A DNA stretch of 64,000 nt, taken from positions 1 through 64,000 of the forward strand of contig JALBVF010000005.1 of the NCBI GenBank assembly GCA_025050535.1. Reading direction: 5' to 3'. The notes beneath the pieces were generated by a model. The model saw nothing but the letters and a program-made list of their open reading frames with translations. It was not told the origin of the DNA and did not search any database. The DNA is from Candidatus Protistibacter heckmannii. Lineage in GTDB: Bacteria > Pseudomonadota > Gammaproteobacteria > Burkholderiales > Burkholderiaceae. A program made the translations under genes and the position numbers. Numbering within the stretch: the stretch's first letter is position 1; every line of letters begins with the position of its first letter. Of the stretch, positions 32,230-42,730 are shown in pieces.

Positions 32230-32907
32230 GTGTTCACCAACGGCATGCTGCTCGCCGAGACCCTGCCCACCGCGCTCACCACGCACCACGTGCTGCCCAT
32301 GCTCGGCGGCAACTGGCGCGCCGACCTCGTCTTCTGGTCCCTGCCCCTGGCGCTGACCGCCCTGCTCGTGCTGATGCTCGCGCCGCGCGCCGAGGAACCG
32401 CGCGGCACCACCGCCACGAGCGGCTGGCCGAACTGGCGCGACAGCCTGATCTGGAAGCTCGGCGCGCTCTTCGGCGTGCTCAATGAAACCTACTACGCCG
32501 CCAACAACTTCCTGCCCGACCTGCTCATCAGAACCGGCCGTGGCGAAGCCGTAGGCGCCGCCCTGGCCGCGCTCAACGGCGGCCAGCTGCCCGCCTCCCT
32601 TCTGCTGCTATTCATCGCGCAAAGGCTCGAAGGCCGCAAATGGCCCTAAGTGGCCTCAGCTGTCTGGATAGCCATAGCCCTCGCCGGGCTGGCGCTGACC
32701 ACGACCAGAACCAGTGCGGTGCTCTCCGCCGGCCTGCTGGGCTTTGCCATTGGCAGGGGCTTCATCCTCGCCCTGACCCTCTCCGTCATCTGCGGCGCGG
32801 CCTGGGACTGGGTCGGCAAGCCTTCCATGGCCTTCGCGCCCCTGACCATCTTCCCCTTCCTGCTCGCCGGATTCGCCCTGAGCCTGCACCTTGGCCGCAA
32901 GGCCTAG
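32230..32907 (+). pseudogene. CynX/NimT-like MFS transporter, lacking N-terminus and with an in-frame stop
   Basis: The plus-strand frame reads NGMLLAETLPTALTTHHVLP, then LVFWSLPLALTALLVLMLAP and further membrane segments. A TAA at 32647-32649 splits the frame after RLEGRKWP. The same frame continues VASAVWIAIALAGLALTTTR to a stop at 32905-32907. The arrangement resembles cyanate/2-nitroimidazole-type MFS carriers. The first helices are missing at the head-to-head join with the other MFS pseudogene, and a few central helices may also be lost because the readable part totals only about 225 codons. Confidence 0.65.
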
Positions 32908-33104
32908 GCGCCCGCCGGGCTTGCCCGGGGCGTGAAAAATGCAGAAATCCTTTTAAATTCGGCCATTTAGCAACGGTTAGGCGGCGCAGTTTCTTGATTT
33001 TTTCGCATCGAATGGTAAAGTTGGAATAAATCAAAAATTTGGGAGCAATGCTGATGCAAGTCGGACCCAATACCAATACGCTGACCGACATGAACCAGTA
33101 CCGT

Positions 33105-33358
33105 GCTTCGATGACGGTGCCGCCGCCGGGTTTGTTGTCGACGATGACCGGCTGCTTCCAGAGCGTGGCCAGGCGCGTGGCTGCGAGACGCCCCAGGGTG
33201 TCGTTGAAGCCGCCCGGCGGATAGGGTACGACGATGCGCACGGGCTTGTTCGGAAAGACGGGATCGGCGGCGCGCGCCAGGGATGCGAAAGGCGTCGTTG
33301 CAGCGGCGGCGGTGAATGCGGCAATGGCCTTGGCGGCGCCGCGGCGGGTCTTCTGCAT
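33105..33358 (-). pseudogene. Bug/TctC-family tricarboxylate-binding receptor, N-terminal stub
   Basis: ATG 33358 begins a basic leader (QKTRRGAAKAIAAFTAAAA) with a signal-peptide cleavage region (SLARAADPVFPNKPVRI). The typical Bug-receptor start PVRIVVPYPPGGFNDTLGR and KQPVIVDNKPGGGTVIE follow. After about 84 codons homology stops and the frame runs into unrelated sequence, so about 240 residues of the periplasmic binding protein are missing. Bug receptors are highly multiplied in Burkholderiales. No tctAB partner is present. Confidence 0.75.
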
Positions 33359-33538
33359 GGTTTGTCTCGGTCTTGTCTTTGGAGCGCCCGCCCTGGACCT
33401 GGGCAGGCTCTCCTGCCGCAGCCAGGAGCCGGACTTGCGATGCAGTGTAGGAATCGCAATACATTACGTCAATTAATATAAAATTATCTTATCTATAGCG
33501 TTTCGTTAATGGATTGAGAGCTGCCGCGACATAGTATT

Positions 33539-34417
33539 TCAAGCCGCGCCGCTGCCTTTCTGACTGATGTAGTACGCATGCTTGCGCGCGCGCATTATCT
33601 CGCCAAGCGGCCGGTGCTGCGCCAGTCCGCTCCAGGGATAGAAGCGCATCTCCTCCACGCCGGAGGCTTCGGCATCGAGCCGAAGACGCGCGACGACCAC
33701 CGGCGGCGATTCGGTCTGTGGCCAGACGACGGTCGGATCCTCGATGGGCGTGATCGCCTCGCCGACGAAGAACTGCAGGGCGAGTTCGTATTCGACCGGG
33801 CCGGCAGCCAGGCGCAGGTGCATGTCCTTCTCGGGGTCCGGATCGCGCGACGACGTCGCGGCGACGGGAAGCAGCAGCACCCGGGCCGCATACGGCCCGA
33901 CCGAGACCGGCAGGCAGGTGTTGAAGGCTTCGCTGGCGAAGCCGCTGAAGGGCTTGCCCACCACGCCGGCAAAGCGCTTGAGCAGCGCGAAGGCGCCGCC
34001 GAAACCGTGGAGACGGATCAGCGTGCCGATCAGGCGCAACGGGCCTCCCGACGCGGCCTGGAGGAAGGCGACGAATTCGCTGCTGTTGGGGCTGGCGAAG
34101 GATTCGTGGTTGATCATCAGGAAGTCCTGGTGATCGGTATCGCAGCCGAGGGCGGACTCGCCTTGCTGGCCGAGGATCTTGAGCGCGAAGACGCGGATGT
34201 CGGGCTTGCGGTTGGATTGGACGTCGGGGTCGCCGTTGGAGCGGCGCACGATGGCGTCGTAGCTGCCCTGCTTGGCGAAGACGCTGCCGCGCGCGGAGAG
34301 CATGGCCTTGTGGTGAAGCAGTCTTCCCTTGCCGTGTTTGGCGGACTTCGCCGCCTGCATCTGGCCGAGCACTTCGGCCTGGCGCGCATGACGCGCCTCT
34401 TCATCCGGTCCCACCAC
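33539..34417 (-). CDS. Catalase-related (SrpA-like) protein, start uncertain
   Basis: The 292-aa frame has the small-catalase pattern HGKGRLLHHKAMLSARGSVF, NRKPDIRVFALKILG, and DHQDFLMINHESFASPNSSE. The N-terminal heme-side segment seen in full catalases is only partly present, and I cannot point to the proximal Tyr with confidence. The GTG start at 34417 is the first in frame, but the frame is open upstream through QWRE. An ATG with an excellent AAGGAG site at 34448 lies one base out of frame. The true N-terminus may therefore be frameshifted and the gene may be a pseudogene. The rest looks intact. Confidence 0.6.
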   Translation of the reverse strand: MVGPDEEARHARQAEVLGQMQAAKSAKHGKGRLLHHKAMLSARGSVFAKQGSYDAIVRRSNGDPDVQSNRKPDIRVFALKILGQQGESALGCDTDHQDFLMINHESFASPNSSEFVAFLQAASGGPLRLIGTLIRLHGFGGAFALLKRFAGVVGKPFSGFASEAFNTCLPVSVGPYAARVLLLPVAATSSRDPDPEKDMHLRLAAGPVEYELALQFFVGEAITPIEDPTVVWPQTESPPVVVARLRLDAEASGVEEMRFYPWSGLAQHRPLGEIMRARKHAYYISQKGSGAA

Positions 34418-34547
34418 TTCCCGCCATTGCGTCGAAAGTGCGACGCATCCAGCTCTCCTTGAGGTTTTTCTTGTTAGAATTCGAGAGACGACGAGCGGCA
34501 GCGCGGCCGGCTTGCGGCCATTCTAGCGGAGGGGACCGGGGATGCAA

Positions 34548-34590
34548 GGGAATAAAAAACCCGCGCGATCTCTGCGATCACGCAGGCTTT
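34548..34590 (-). terminator. Intrinsic terminator after tRNA-Pro
   Basis: On the minus strand an imperfect stem (GCCTGCGTGATC with GATCGCGCGGG around a short loop) is followed by a run of T. It lies 7 bp beyond the 3' end of tRNA-Pro. Confidence 0.75.
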
Positions 34591-34595
34591 TTGTC

Positions 34596-34673
<78 letters not shown>

Positions 34674-34721
34674 AAGTTTTGAATTATAGCAGACCTTGAA
34701 CGGAGTTCGAAACCGGCTTGC

Positions 34722-35180
34722 TCAGCTTTTCAGGACCGAGAGCAATTCGGTGAGCGACTTACGCAGCAGCGCGACGTCGAAGTTGCCGCCGATTGCGAAC
34801 TGGCCGGAAGACTCGGCGTTCTGCGCGTCGATATGCGCAGGCGCGGTGGGCACGTGGCCGTCGCCGTAGGCGGTGTGTTCACTGATGGGCACGCCGCGGC
34901 CGGCAAGCACGTCGAGCCGGTTGCGCGCGCCGCTGATGGTGAAGCCCTGCTCGTAGAGCAGTTCGCGGATGCGGCGGATCAGGAGCACTTCATGGTGCTG
35001 GTAGTAGCGGCGGTTGCCGCGGCGCTTGACGGGCTTGAGCTGCGCGAATTCCTGTTCCCAGTAGCGCAGCACGTGCGACTTGACCGCGCAGAGCTCACTC
35101 ACTTCGCCGATGGTGAAGTAGCGCTTGGCCGGAATCGGCTGCAGAGCGACGGGAGCGGGAGTGGGAGTGCGCTCGGCCAT
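34722..35180 (-). CDS. MerR-family transcriptional regulator
   Basis: The 152-aa protein has an N-terminal MerR winged-helix domain (about 18-90): RYFTIGEVSELCAVKSHVLR, YWEQEFAQLKPVKRRGNRRY and RIRELLYEQGFTISGARNRL. The effector region is short and lacks conserved Cys residues, so it is not a metal sensor. The last part (RKSLTELLSVL) is a dimerisation helix. A MerR-like gene immediately after ihfA and pheST is the standard order in many proteobacteria; its target is unknown. It lies 2 bp after ihfA and is probably the operon's last gene. Confidence 0.9.
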   Translation of the reverse strand: MAERTPTPAPVALQPIPAKRYFTIGEVSELCAVKSHVLRYWEQEFAQLKPVKRRGNRRYYQHHEVLLIRRIRELLYEQGFTISGARNRLDVLAGRGVPISEHTAYGDGHVPTAPAHIDAQNAESSGQFAIGGNFDVALLRKSLTELLSVLKS

Positions 35181-35182
35181 GA

Positions 35183-35620
35183 TCAGCCTGCGGCGAAGCC
35201 GCCGGCGTGACCGCCGAAGCCGAAGCCGCAGTCGCCGTTTTCGCCGCCCTCTTCCGTGCCGTCGACCAGGGCCTTGAGCTTCTGGCTGGAGTGGAAGGTG
35301 ACGACGCGGCGCGCGGCGATAGGAATGACTTCGCCGGTCTTTGGATTGCGTCCGGGACGCTGCGGCTTGTCGCGCAGTTGGAAGTTGCCGAAGCCGGAGA
35401 GCTTGACGCCGTCGCCCTTCTCGAGCGATTCGCGGATCACGTCGAAGAAGGCTTCGACCATGTCCTTGGCTTCGCGCTTGTTCAGACCCAGCTGCTCGAA
35501 CAGCAGCTCGGCCAGCTCCGCCTTGGTGAGCGTGGGAGTGTCGCCCGCGCGCGCATGCGCGCCGGCGACAGAGACTGCCTCATCCTGCTCTTGATGTTCA
35601 GAGTGATTGAGTACGTTCAT
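35183..35620 (-). CDS. ihfA: Integration host factor subunit alpha, with N- and C-terminal extensions
   Basis: DNA-bending protein that acts as a heterodimer with IHF-beta. The core (about residues 30-120) is typical: [60 protein letters not shown], and [18 protein letters not shown], where the Pro in the beta arm is present. It has about 30 extra N-terminal residues and a Gly-rich tail of about 25. The length of 145 aa against about 100 in E. coli is seen in other Burkholderiales. It follows pheT by 19 bp. Confidence 0.93.
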   Translation of the reverse strand: MNVLNHSEHQEQDEAVSVAGAHARAGDTPTLTKAELAELLFEQLGLNKREAKDMVEAFFDVIRESLEKGDGVKLSGFGNFQLRDKPQRPGRNPKTGEVIPIAARRVVTFHSSQKLKALVDGTEEGGENGDCGFGFGGHAGGFAAG

Positions 35621-35639
35621 TTGGGTTCCTCGCCCCGAT

Positions 35640-38099
35640 TCAGCGCATGCGCGCCCCGCTTCGCTTAGCCGCTTCTATCAGCTGCGCGATCGCGGATTCG
35701 ACCGTATCGTCCTGGAGCGTCGAATGAGTATCTTGCATGGTAATGCGGAATGCAAGGCTTTTCTCTCCGGCGGCCAGCCCAGCCCCTTCGGTCTTGGGGC
35801 GGAAGACGTCGAACAGCACGATGGAGCGCACCAGGCCGTCGATGCTGGCCTGCTTGCCTGCCTGGCGGCCGGCTTCGAGCATGGCGTCGAGCAGCGTCTG
35901 CACGGGCATTTCCTGCGGCGCGACGACGGCGAGGTCGCGGCTCACCGCCTGGAATTTGGCGACTTCTTCAGGCTCGGGCAGGCCGACTTCGCGCAGCGCG
36001 CGGGCGTCGATCTCGAACAGGATGGGCGCCTGCGGCAGTTCGTATTGCTGCTGCCCGCGCGGATGCAGTTCGCCGATCCAGCCCACGGCCTTGCCGTCGA
36101 TGAGGATGCGGGCGCCGCGGCCCGGATGCAGCTCTGGATGCGCGGCTTTCTCGAAGACGACGCGCCCTTCGCCCAGCGGCGCGAGCAGCGCTTCGAGGTC
36201 GCCCTTGACGTCGAAGAAATCCACGGCGCGCGAAGGCCCGCCCCATTGTTCGGGATAGGCCGGACCGAAGGCCATCGCGCCGAGAAGCACAGGCTGGTCG
36301 AAGCCGGCGACGGAGAGTTCGCCGTCCGGCACCGAGGCGTCGCGGCGGAAGACTCGACCGAGTTCGAAGACGCGTACGCGGGTGGCCTTGCGCGAGAGGT
36401 TGTAGCGCAGGTTGCCGATCAGGCTGCCGAAGAGGCTGGAGCGCATGACGGCGAGCTGGCTGGCGATGGGGTTGAGCAGGCGGATCGGATCGGTATTGCC
36501 CGCCAGATCGGTCTCCAAGGCGGCGTCGACGAAGCCGAAGTTGACGACTTCCTGATAGCCGCGCGCGGCTATCTCGTGGCGCAGCGCATGCAGGCCGCGG
36601 CGGCGCTCGTCGGTCGGCATCATGGCGTTTGGCGCGACGGGCGGCTTGGCGGGAATGCGTTCGAAACCCCAGATGCGTGCGACTTCCTCGATGAGGTCTT
36701 CCTCGATCTCGATGTCGAAGCGGTAGCTGGGCGGCTCGACGGTGAAGACTGCGTCCGCGCTGCTGCCGGTGACGCTGTGCTTGAGGCCGAGGCTGGTGAA
36801 GATGCCCTCCACTTCATCCTGCGAGACGGGCACGCCGATGATTTTCTGCGCGCGCGCCAGGCGCATGGACACTGGCTTGCGCACCGGCAGATTGACCTTC
36901 TGGTCGTCGACCGGGCCAGCCTTGCCGCCGCAGACGTTGAGGATCAGGCCGGTGATGTATTCGATGTGTTCGACAGTGGTGGCGTAGTCCACGCCGCGCT
37001 CGAAGCGATGGGCCGCGTCGGTGGAGAAGTTGTAGCGGCGGGCGCGGCCCTGGATGGACTGCGGCCACCAGAAGGCGGCTTCAAGGTAGACGTTGACGGT
37101 GTCGAGCGAGACGGCGGTGGCGTCGCCGCCCATGATGCCGGCCATGCTCTCGACCTCGCCGCCGGCGGCGATCACGCCGGTGTCGGTGGAGAGTTCGATG
37201 GTGTTGCCGTTGAGCAGCTTGAGGCTTTCACCGGCGCGCGCCCAGCGCACTTCCAGCGCGCCCTTGACCTTGTCGAGGTCGAAGACGTGGGTGGGACGGC
37301 CGAGTTCGAGCATCACGTAATTGGAGATGTCGACCAGAGCGGAGATGCTGCGCTTGCCGGAGCGCTCGAGGCGACGCACCATCCATTCGGGCGTGACGGC
37401 GCTGGCGTTCACGCCGCGTAGCACTCGGCCGGAGAAGCGGCCGCACAGATCGGGAGCTTCCACCTTGACCGCGAGGGTTTCATCAAGCGAAACCGGCGCG
37501 GGTTTGAATTCGGGCGTCTTGAGCGGCGCGCCGGTCAGCGCGGCGAGTTCGCGGGCCACGCCGTGGACGGAGAGGCAGTCGGCCTTGTTGGGTGTGAGCT
37601 TGATTTCAAAGACGTGGTCGTCGAGCTGCAGCACGCTGCGGATGTCTTCGCCGACCTTGGCGTCGTCGGCCAGGATCAGCAGGCCGCCGTGGTCTTCGGA
37701 GAGCTTGAGCTCGCGGGCCGAACAGAGCATGCCGCGGCTTTCCACGCCGCGCAGCTTGTCGACCTTGATCTCGAAGGGCTTGCCGCCCTCTTCCGCCGGC
37801 GGCAGCACCGCGCCGACCAGGGCGCAGGGCACCTTGATGCCGGGCCGCACATTGGGCGCGCGGCAGACGATCTGCAGCGTCTCGCCGGTGCCGGCGTCGA
37901 CCTTGCAGACGTTGAGGCGGTCGGCGTCGGGCTTCTTCGCGACTTCGAGCACGTGGCCGACGACGACCTTCTGCAACGGAGGCGCGACCGGACGCACGCT
38001 TTCGACCTCGAGGCCGGACATGGTCAGGCGATGCGCAAGTTCTTCGGTGCTGATCGCCGGATTGACGAAGCTGCGCAGCCAGGATTCGGAAAATTGCAT
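35640..38099 (-). CDS. pheT: Phenylalanyl-tRNA synthetase beta subunit
   Basis: Subunit of the alpha2beta2 enzyme that charges tRNA-Phe. The 819-aa protein has the N-terminal block [16 protein letters not shown] and the EMAP/OB-fold tRNA-binding domain ([20 protein letters not shown], about 45-65). The B3/B4 editing region, the B5 DNA-binding-like fold and the catalytic-like core follow, ending in the ferredoxin-like anticodon-binding domain ([20 protein letters not shown]). It starts 80 bp after pheS. Length is close to the usual 795-810. Confidence 0.96.
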   Translation of the reverse strand: MQFSESWLRSFVNPAISTEELAHRLTMSGLEVESVRPVAPPLQKVVVGHVLEVAKKPDADRLNVCKVDAGTGETLQIVCRAPNVRPGIKVPCALVGAVLPPAEEGGKPFEIKVDKLRGVESRGMLCSARELKLSEDHGGLLILADDAKVGEDIRSVLQLDDHVFEIKLTPNKADCLSVHGVARELAALTGAPLKTPEFKPAPVSLDETLAVKVEAPDLCGRFSGRVLRGVNASAVTPEWMVRRLERSGKRSISALVDISNYVMLELGRPTHVFDLDKVKGALEVRWARAGESLKLLNGNTIELSTDTGVIAAGGEVESMAGIMGGDATAVSLDTVNVYLEAAFWWPQSIQGRARRYNFSTDAAHRFERGVDYATTVEHIEYITGLILNVCGGKAGPVDDQKVNLPVRKPVSMRLARAQKIIGVPVSQDEVEGIFTSLGLKHSVTGSSADAVFTVEPPSYRFDIEIEEDLIEEVARIWGFERIPAKPPVAPNAMMPTDERRRGLHALRHEIAARGYQEVVNFGFVDAALETDLAGNTDPIRLLNPIASQLAVMRSSLFGSLIGNLRYNLSRKATRVRVFELGRVFRRDASVPDGELSVAGFDQPVLLGAMAFGPAYPEQWGGPSRAVDFFDVKGDLEALLAPLGEGRVVFEKAAHPELHPGRGARILIDGKAVGWIGELHPRGQQQYELPQAPILFEIDARALREVGLPEPEEVAKFQAVSRDLAVVAPQEMPVQTLLDAMLEAGRQAGKQASIDGLVRSIVLFDVFRPKTEGAGLAAGEKSLAFRITMQDTHSTLQDDTVESAIAQLIEAAKRSGARMR

Positions 38100-38179
38100 A
38101 GCTCTCTAACTCGTGTTCTTGCCGTTCGGTCTTGCGTTCTTTTCTTTGCGCTCTTCGCTCTCGCTGCTGTCGCTTCGTC

Positions 38180-39181
38180 TCAGGCGAACTGCGCCAGGAA
38201 GCGCACGTCGCCCTCGAAGAACAGGCGCAGGTCGTCGATGCCGTAGCGGAGCATGGTGAGCCGCTCCAGGCCGGAGCCGAAGGCAAAGCCGATGTAGAGC
38301 TCGGGATCGAGACCCATGTTGCGGATCACGGTCGGGTGCACCTGGCCTGAGCCGGAAATTTCCAGCCAGCGGCCGTCACCGAAGGCCATGTCGATTTCGG
38401 CCGAGGGCTCCGTGAACGGGAAATACGAAGGCCGGAAGCGCATCTTGATGTCGTCGCGTTCAAAGAAGTTCTTGAGGAAGTCGGCGTAGACGCCCTTGAG
38501 GTCGGCGAAGCTGATGTCCTCGGCGATCCACAGGCCTTCGACCTGGTGGAACATCGGCGAATGGGTGGCGTCGCTGTCGACGCGATAGGTGCGGCCGGGG
38601 GCGATGACCTTGATCGGCGGCTTGTTCATGCGCGCGTGGCGCACCTGCATCGGGCTGGTGTGGGTGCGCAGCAGCAGCGGCTTGCCCGAGGCGTCATTGC
38701 CGTCGATGTAGAAGGTGTCCTGCATCGAGCGCGCGGGATGGTTCTCCGGGCTGTTGAGTGCGGTGAAGTTGGTCCAGTCGTTCTCGATCTCGGGGCCGTC
38801 GGCCACTTCAAAACCGATGGAGCGGAAAATCTGCTCGATGCGTTCCCAGGTGCGCATCACCGGATGCAGCGAGCCCGGCTCCTGACCACGGCCCGGCAGG
38901 GTCACGTCGATCTGTTCGGAAGCGAGGCGTTCGTTGAGCAGCGCATCGGCCATCGACTGGCGGCGCGCGGCCAGCGCGGCCTCGATCTTTTCCTTGGCGG
39001 CGTTGATCGCTACGCCTTCGGTCTTGCGCGCCTCGGGGGCGAGCTTGCAAAGGCCCTTGAGCCTTTCGGTGAGCAGGCCAGCCTTGCCCAGGAAGCGGGC
39101 CTTGCGGTTTTCGAGATCGGCTGCGTCGGCGGCTTTTGAAAACGCCACCTGCGCATCGGCGACTATCTGTTCGAGATCCAT
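38180..39181 (-). CDS. pheS: Phenylalanyl-tRNA synthetase alpha subunit
   Basis: Catalytic subunit. The 333-aa protein has an N-terminal coiled coil, class II motif 1 ([20 protein letters not shown]), motif 2 ([20 protein letters not shown]) and motif 3 ([20 protein letters not shown]). The substrate-binding [12 protein letters not shown] block is present. It follows rplT by 84 bp in the conserved thrS-infC-rpmI-rplT-pheST order. Confidence 0.97.
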   Translation of the reverse strand: MDLEQIVADAQVAFSKAADAADLENRKARFLGKAGLLTERLKGLCKLAPEARKTEGVAINAAKEKIEAALAARRQSMADALLNERLASEQIDVTLPGRGQEPGSLHPVMRTWERIEQIFRSIGFEVADGPEIENDWTNFTALNSPENHPARSMQDTFYIDGNDASGKPLLLRTHTSPMQVRHARMNKPPIKVIAPGRTYRVDSDATHSPMFHQVEGLWIAEDISFADLKGVYADFLKNFFERDDIKMRFRPSYFPFTEPSAEIDMAFGDGRWLEISGSGQVHPTVIRNMGLDPELYIGFAFGSGLERLTMLRYGIDDLRLFFEGDVRFLAQFA

Positions 39182-39265
39182 ATCGCTTCTATGAGAACCA
39201 ACTAAAAGGGACTCTTGCGAGCCCCCTGTATTGCTTGTGCCTGTTGCCCGTGGGCAGCGAGACGC

Positions 39266-39622
39266 TTAGGCTACGGCGGCCTTGACCTGGCCGACGATCG
39301 CCGCGAATGCCGGCTTGTCGTTGATGGCCATGTCGGACAGCACCTTTCGGTCGATTTCGATCGCGGCCTTCTTCAGTCCACTGATGAAGACGCTGTAGGT
39401 CATTTCGTGCTCGCGGACGGCCGCATTGATACGAGCGATCCAGAGGGCGCGGAAGACGCGCTTCTTGTTGCGGCGGTCGCGATAGGCGTATTGCCCGGCG
39501 CGCATGACCGCCTGCTTGGCGATACGGAATACATTGCCGCGACGGCCGCGGTAACCCCTGGCTGCGTCGATGACTTTCTTGTGGCGGGCACGTGCCGTTA
39601 CCCCGCGTTTGACTCGTGGCAT
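39266..39622 (-). CDS. rplT: 50S ribosomal protein L20
   Basis: The 118-aa basic protein starts [20 protein letters not shown] and contains [20 protein letters not shown] and [18 protein letters not shown], all standard L20 blocks. L20 is an early 23S assembly protein and in other bacteria represses the rpmI-rplT messenger. It follows rpmI by 27 bp. Confidence 0.98.
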   Translation of the reverse strand: MPRVKRGVTARARHKKVIDAARGYRGRRGNVFRIAKQAVMRAGQYAYRDRRNKKRVFRALWIARINAAVREHEMTYSVFISGLKKAAIEIDRKVLSDMAINDKPAFAAIVGQVKAAVA

Positions 39623-39649
39623 ATTTCTCTCCTTGCGGGTCTGTTGGGG

Positions 39650-39847
39650 TCAGGCGTAGGGCATCATTGCGCGAACGGACTTCAAATTAGTCTCATGGAC
39701 ATCTGCTGTGCCACGCAATTGGCGCTTGTTCTTGGTGGTCTTCTTGGTCAGAATATGACGCTTGAACGCCTGACCGCGCTTGAAGCTGCCGCCCGGGCGA
39801 GCGATGAAGCGCTTGGTGGCGCCCCGCTTGGTTTTCATCTTGGGCAT
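39650..39847 (-). CDS. rpmI: 50S ribosomal protein L35
   Basis: The 65-aa protein [20 protein letters not shown], ending [11 protein letters not shown], is a standard L35. ATG 39847 is preceded by a good AAGGAG site. The longer frame upstream is not coding. It is cotranscribed with rplT. Confidence 0.98.
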   Translation of the reverse strand: MPKMKTKRGATKRFIARPGGSFKRGQAFKRHILTKKTTKNKRQLRGTADVHETNLKSVRAMMPYA

Positions 39848-40032
39848 GACTACTCCTTGTATTACCTGTTTTTGGATGGAGACGGGTGGACTCGGCTGCC
39901 GAAAACCGCGGCGGTTTGACCTCTTCTGGACCCTTTTCCACTTGTTGGGGGCTTGCACCCCAGTGCCGCCCCGTCGCCCTGTGGGCGGCGATTACTGCAA
40001 TCTTGCCGTTCGACCGCTTTGCAGCCACCGGC
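39848..40032 (-). promoter_or_regulatory. Structured infC-rpmI intergenic region, candidate L20 leader
   Basis: The 185-nt gap can form several hairpins on the minus strand, for example CGCCC-ACA-GGGCG, GGGG-TGCAAG-CCCC and AAACCG-CCG-CGGTTT. In E. coli and Bacillus, L20 represses its own messenger through a leader structure here. Position and structure fit this, but I did not identify the specific L20-binding shape. Confidence 0.35.
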
Positions 40033-40554
40033 TTACTTCTTTTTCTTCGGCGCCAGCACCATGATCATCTGGCGACCTTCCATCTTCGGCATCCGCTCGA
40101 CCTGGCCATGCTCTTCCAGGTCCGCCTTCAGGCGCTCGAGCATGCGCATGCCGATTTCCTGGTGGGTCATCTCGCGGCCGCGGAAGCGCAGCGTGATCTT
40201 GGCCTTGTCGCCGTCTTCCAGGAAGCGGATCAGGTTGCGCAGCTTAATGTTGTAGTCGCCATCATCAGTACCGGGACGGAATTTGACTTCCTTGACCTGA
40301 ATGACCTTTTGCTTCAGCTTGGCTTCGTGCTGCTTCTTGGCTTCCTGATACTTGAACTTGCCGTAGTCCATCAGGCGCGCCACGGGTGGCTCTGCGGTCG
40401 GCGCGATCTCAACCAGATCCACTTCGTTCTCTTCCGCCAGTTTCAAAGCCTCCGACAGCGGCACGACACCAAACAGATCACCTTCCACGCCGATCAGGCG
40501 CAGTTGCGGCGCGTTGATCTCGCGGTTCAGGCGGTGCGATTTATCTGTAGCGAT
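40033..40554 (-). CDS. infC: Translation initiation factor IF-3, non-AUG start (ATC)
   Basis: IF-3 keeps ribosomal subunits apart and proofreads the initiator codon. The frame reads [20 protein letters not shown], then the N-domain block [20 protein letters not shown] and the linker [18 protein letters not shown]. The C-domain contains [20 protein letters not shown] and ends VLAPKKKK. The homologous start falls on ATC at 40554, giving 173 aa. infC normally starts with AUU or another AUA/AUC-type codon, which lets IF-3 repress its own translation. A GTG at 40488 would cut off conserved residues. It follows thrS by 42 bp. Confidence 0.93.
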   Translation of the reverse strand: MATDKSHRLNREINAPQLRLIGVEGDLFGVVPLSEALKLAEENEVDLVEIAPTAEPPVARLMDYGKFKYQEAKKQHEAKLKQKVIQVKEVKFRPGTDDGDYNIKLRNLIRFLEDGDKAKITLRFRGREMTHQEIGMRMLERLKADLEEHGQVERMPKMEGRQMIMVLAPKKKK

Positions 40555-40596
40555 GTTTCGTGTCCCAAATATTAAAAAAAGAAGCCGCGCCGCGCC

Positions 40597-42504
40597 TCAG
40601 GCCTTTCTCGCGAGCTCGCTCTGGAGTCGCTCAAGTAGCGCCGACAGGCTCATTATGCCTAGATCGACGCCCCCTCGGGCGCGCACGGCCACCGCCTGTG
40701 CATCCCGCTCCTTATCGCCGACAACCAGCAAGTATGGAAGCTTCTGCATAGAGTGATCGCGTATTTTATACGTTATTTTCTCATTGCGCAAATCCGCCTT
40801 GGCTCTAAGCCCTTGTTTTTTCAGCGTTTGCACCACAGAAGTTGCATAGTCGGCCTGGGCGTCGGAAATATTGAGCACCACCAACTGCTCCGGAGCAAGC
40901 CAAAGCGGCATTGCACCGGCGTGGTGCTCGATCAGCATGCCGATAAAGCGCTCCAGCGAACCGACGATCGCCCGGTGCAGCATGACCGGGATTTTCCGGC
41001 TGTTGTCCTCGGCCACGTATTCGGCTCCCAGGCGGACCGGCATCTGGAAATCGACCTGCATCGTGCCGCACTGCCAGGAGCGGCCGATGGAATCCTTGAG
41101 GTGGTATTCGATCTTGGGGCCGTAGAAGGCGCCCTCGCCGGGCAGCTCTTCCCATTCCACGCCGGAGTCGCGGATCGCGCTGCGCAGGGAATCCTCGGCC
41201 TTGCCCCAGGTAGCGTCGTCGCCGATGCGATTCTCGGGGCGCAGGGCCAGCTTGACGGCGATGTCGGCGAAGCCGAAGTCGCCGTAGACCTTGCGCACCG
41301 CGACGTCGAAGTCGGCCACTTCGGACTGGACCTGTTCTTCCATACAGAAGATGTGGCCGTCGTCCTGGGTGAATCCGCGTACGCGCATCATGCCGTGCAG
41401 CGCGCCCGAGGGCTCGTTGCGATGGCATTGGCCGAATTCGCCGTAGCGCAGCGGCAGGTCGCGGTAGCTGTGCAGGCCGGCGTTATAGATCTGGATATGT
41501 CCGGGACAGTTCATCGGCTTGAGCGCATAGCTGCGGCTCTCCGATTCCGTCGTGAACATGTTCTCCTTGTAGCTCTGCCAGTGGCCGGTCTTTTCCCAGA
41601 GCGAGCGATCCAGGATCTGCGGCGCCTTGACTTCCTGATAGCCGTTATCCTGGTAGACCTTGCGCATGTACTGCTCGACCTGCTGCCAAATGCTCCAGCC
41701 CTTGGGATGCCAGAAGATCAGGCCCGGCGCCTCTTCCTGGAAGTGGAACAGATCGAGCTGGCGGCCGAGCTTGCGGTGATCGCGCTTCTCGGCCTCTTCG
41801 AGCATGTGAAGATAGGCGTCCTGTTCATCCTTGGTCGCCCAGGCGGTGCCGTAGACGCGCTGAAGCATTTCGTTCTTGGAGTTGCCGCGCCAGTACGCGC
41901 CGGCCACCTTCATCAGCTTGAACACCTTGAGCTTGCCGGTGGAGGGCACGTGGGGACCGCTGCACAGGTCAATGAACTCGCCCTCGGTGTAGAGCGAGAC
42001 ATCCTCGCCCGCTGGGATGCCGGCGATGATCTCCGCCTTGTAGTGCTCGCCAATGCTCTTGAAATACGCCACCGCCTCGTCGCGCGGCAGCACCTTGCGG
42101 GTCACCGGCTCATCCTTCTTCGCCAGCTCGGCCATCTTCTTCTCGATGGCTTCGAGGTCCTCGGGCGTGAAGGGGCGCTTATAGGAGAAGTCGTAGTAGA
42201 AGCCGTTCTCGATCACCGGGCCGATCGTGACCTGCACCTCGGGGAAGAGCGTCTTGACCGCATAGGCCATCAGGTGGGCGGTGGAGTGGCGGGTGATGTC
42301 CAGGCCGTCGGAATCCTTAGCGGTGACGATGGCCAGATTGCTGTCCTTCTCGATGCAAAAGCCCGTGTCGACCAGCTTGCCGTCGACCTTGCCGGCCAGC
42401 GCGGCCTTCGCCAGGCCGGCGCCGATGTTCAGCGCGACGTCGGCCACGGTCACCGGACCGCGGAACTCGCGTTGCGAACCATCGGGCAAGGTAATCTTGA
42501 TCAT
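40597..42504 (-). CDS. thrS: Threonyl-tRNA synthetase
   Basis: The 635-aa protein has an N-terminal TGS domain ([20 protein letters not shown]) and an editing domain with [12 protein letters not shown]. The class II catalytic core has the zinc-binding Cys in [14 protein letters not shown]. Motif 2 is near [20 protein letters not shown] and motif 3 is [20 protein letters not shown]. The C-terminal anticodon-binding domain ends in LQSELARKA. It lies downstream of tRNA-Val and upstream of infC. Confidence 0.97.
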   Translation of the reverse strand: MIKITLPDGSQREFRGPVTVADVALNIGAGLAKAALAGKVDGKLVDTGFCIEKDSNLAIVTAKDSDGLDITRHSTAHLMAYAVKTLFPEVQVTIGPVIENGFYYDFSYKRPFTPEDLEAIEKKMAELAKKDEPVTRKVLPRDEAVAYFKSIGEHYKAEIIAGIPAGEDVSLYTEGEFIDLCSGPHVPSTGKLKVFKLMKVAGAYWRGNSKNEMLQRVYGTAWATKDEQDAYLHMLEEAEKRDHRKLGRQLDLFHFQEEAPGLIFWHPKGWSIWQQVEQYMRKVYQDNGYQEVKAPQILDRSLWEKTGHWQSYKENMFTTESESRSYALKPMNCPGHIQIYNAGLHSYRDLPLRYGEFGQCHRNEPSGALHGMMRVRGFTQDDGHIFCMEEQVQSEVADFDVAVRKVYGDFGFADIAVKLALRPENRIGDDATWGKAEDSLRSAIRDSGVEWEELPGEGAFYGPKIEYHLKDSIGRSWQCGTMQVDFQMPVRLGAEYVAEDNSRKIPVMLHRAIVGSLERFIGMLIEHHAGAMPLWLAPEQLVVLNISDAQADYATSVVQTLKKQGLRAKADLRNEKITYKIRDHSMQKLPYLLVVGDKERDAQAVAVRARGGVDLGIMSLSALLERLQSELARKA

Positions 42505-42535
42505 GCACGCACCATGAATGTTGAGAAGACAGCAC

Positions 42536-42572
42536 AGAAAAAAACGCGGCTGCGCCGCGCTCTTTTTTACCG
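42536..42572 (-). terminator. Intrinsic terminator after tRNA-Val
   Basis: On the minus strand GCGCGGC-GCA-GCCGCGT is followed by seven T. It lies just after tRNA-Val and about 35 bp before the thrS start, separating the two transcripts; thrS therefore needs a promoter inside this short gap or read-through. Confidence 0.8.
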
Positions 42573-42580
42573 CTATTCGT

Positions 42581-42657
42581 TGGTAGGCTCGATTGGACTC
42601 GAACCAACGACTCCCACCATGTCAAGGTGGTGCTCTAACCAGCTGAGCTACGAGCCT
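42581..42657 (-). tRNA. tRNA-Val (GAC)
   Basis: A 77-nt tRNA with acceptor AGGCTCG/CGAGCCT, D arm TAGCTCAGCTGGTTAGAG, anticodon stem CCACC/GGTGG enclosing TTGACAT (anticodon GAC), T loop TTCGAGT and an encoded ACCA end. Confidence 0.97.
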
Positions 42658-42730
42658 TAAGCAGCGCAGTATACCCTTATTTACGCATCTCTGACAAGAC
42701 ACCCGCGATTTCACCGATCAAGGCCAGGGT

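Noticed and set aside
40753-42660. 635-codon plus-strand frame opposite thrS and tRNA-Val
   Set aside because: Antisense shadow that even reads through the tRNA-Val gene.
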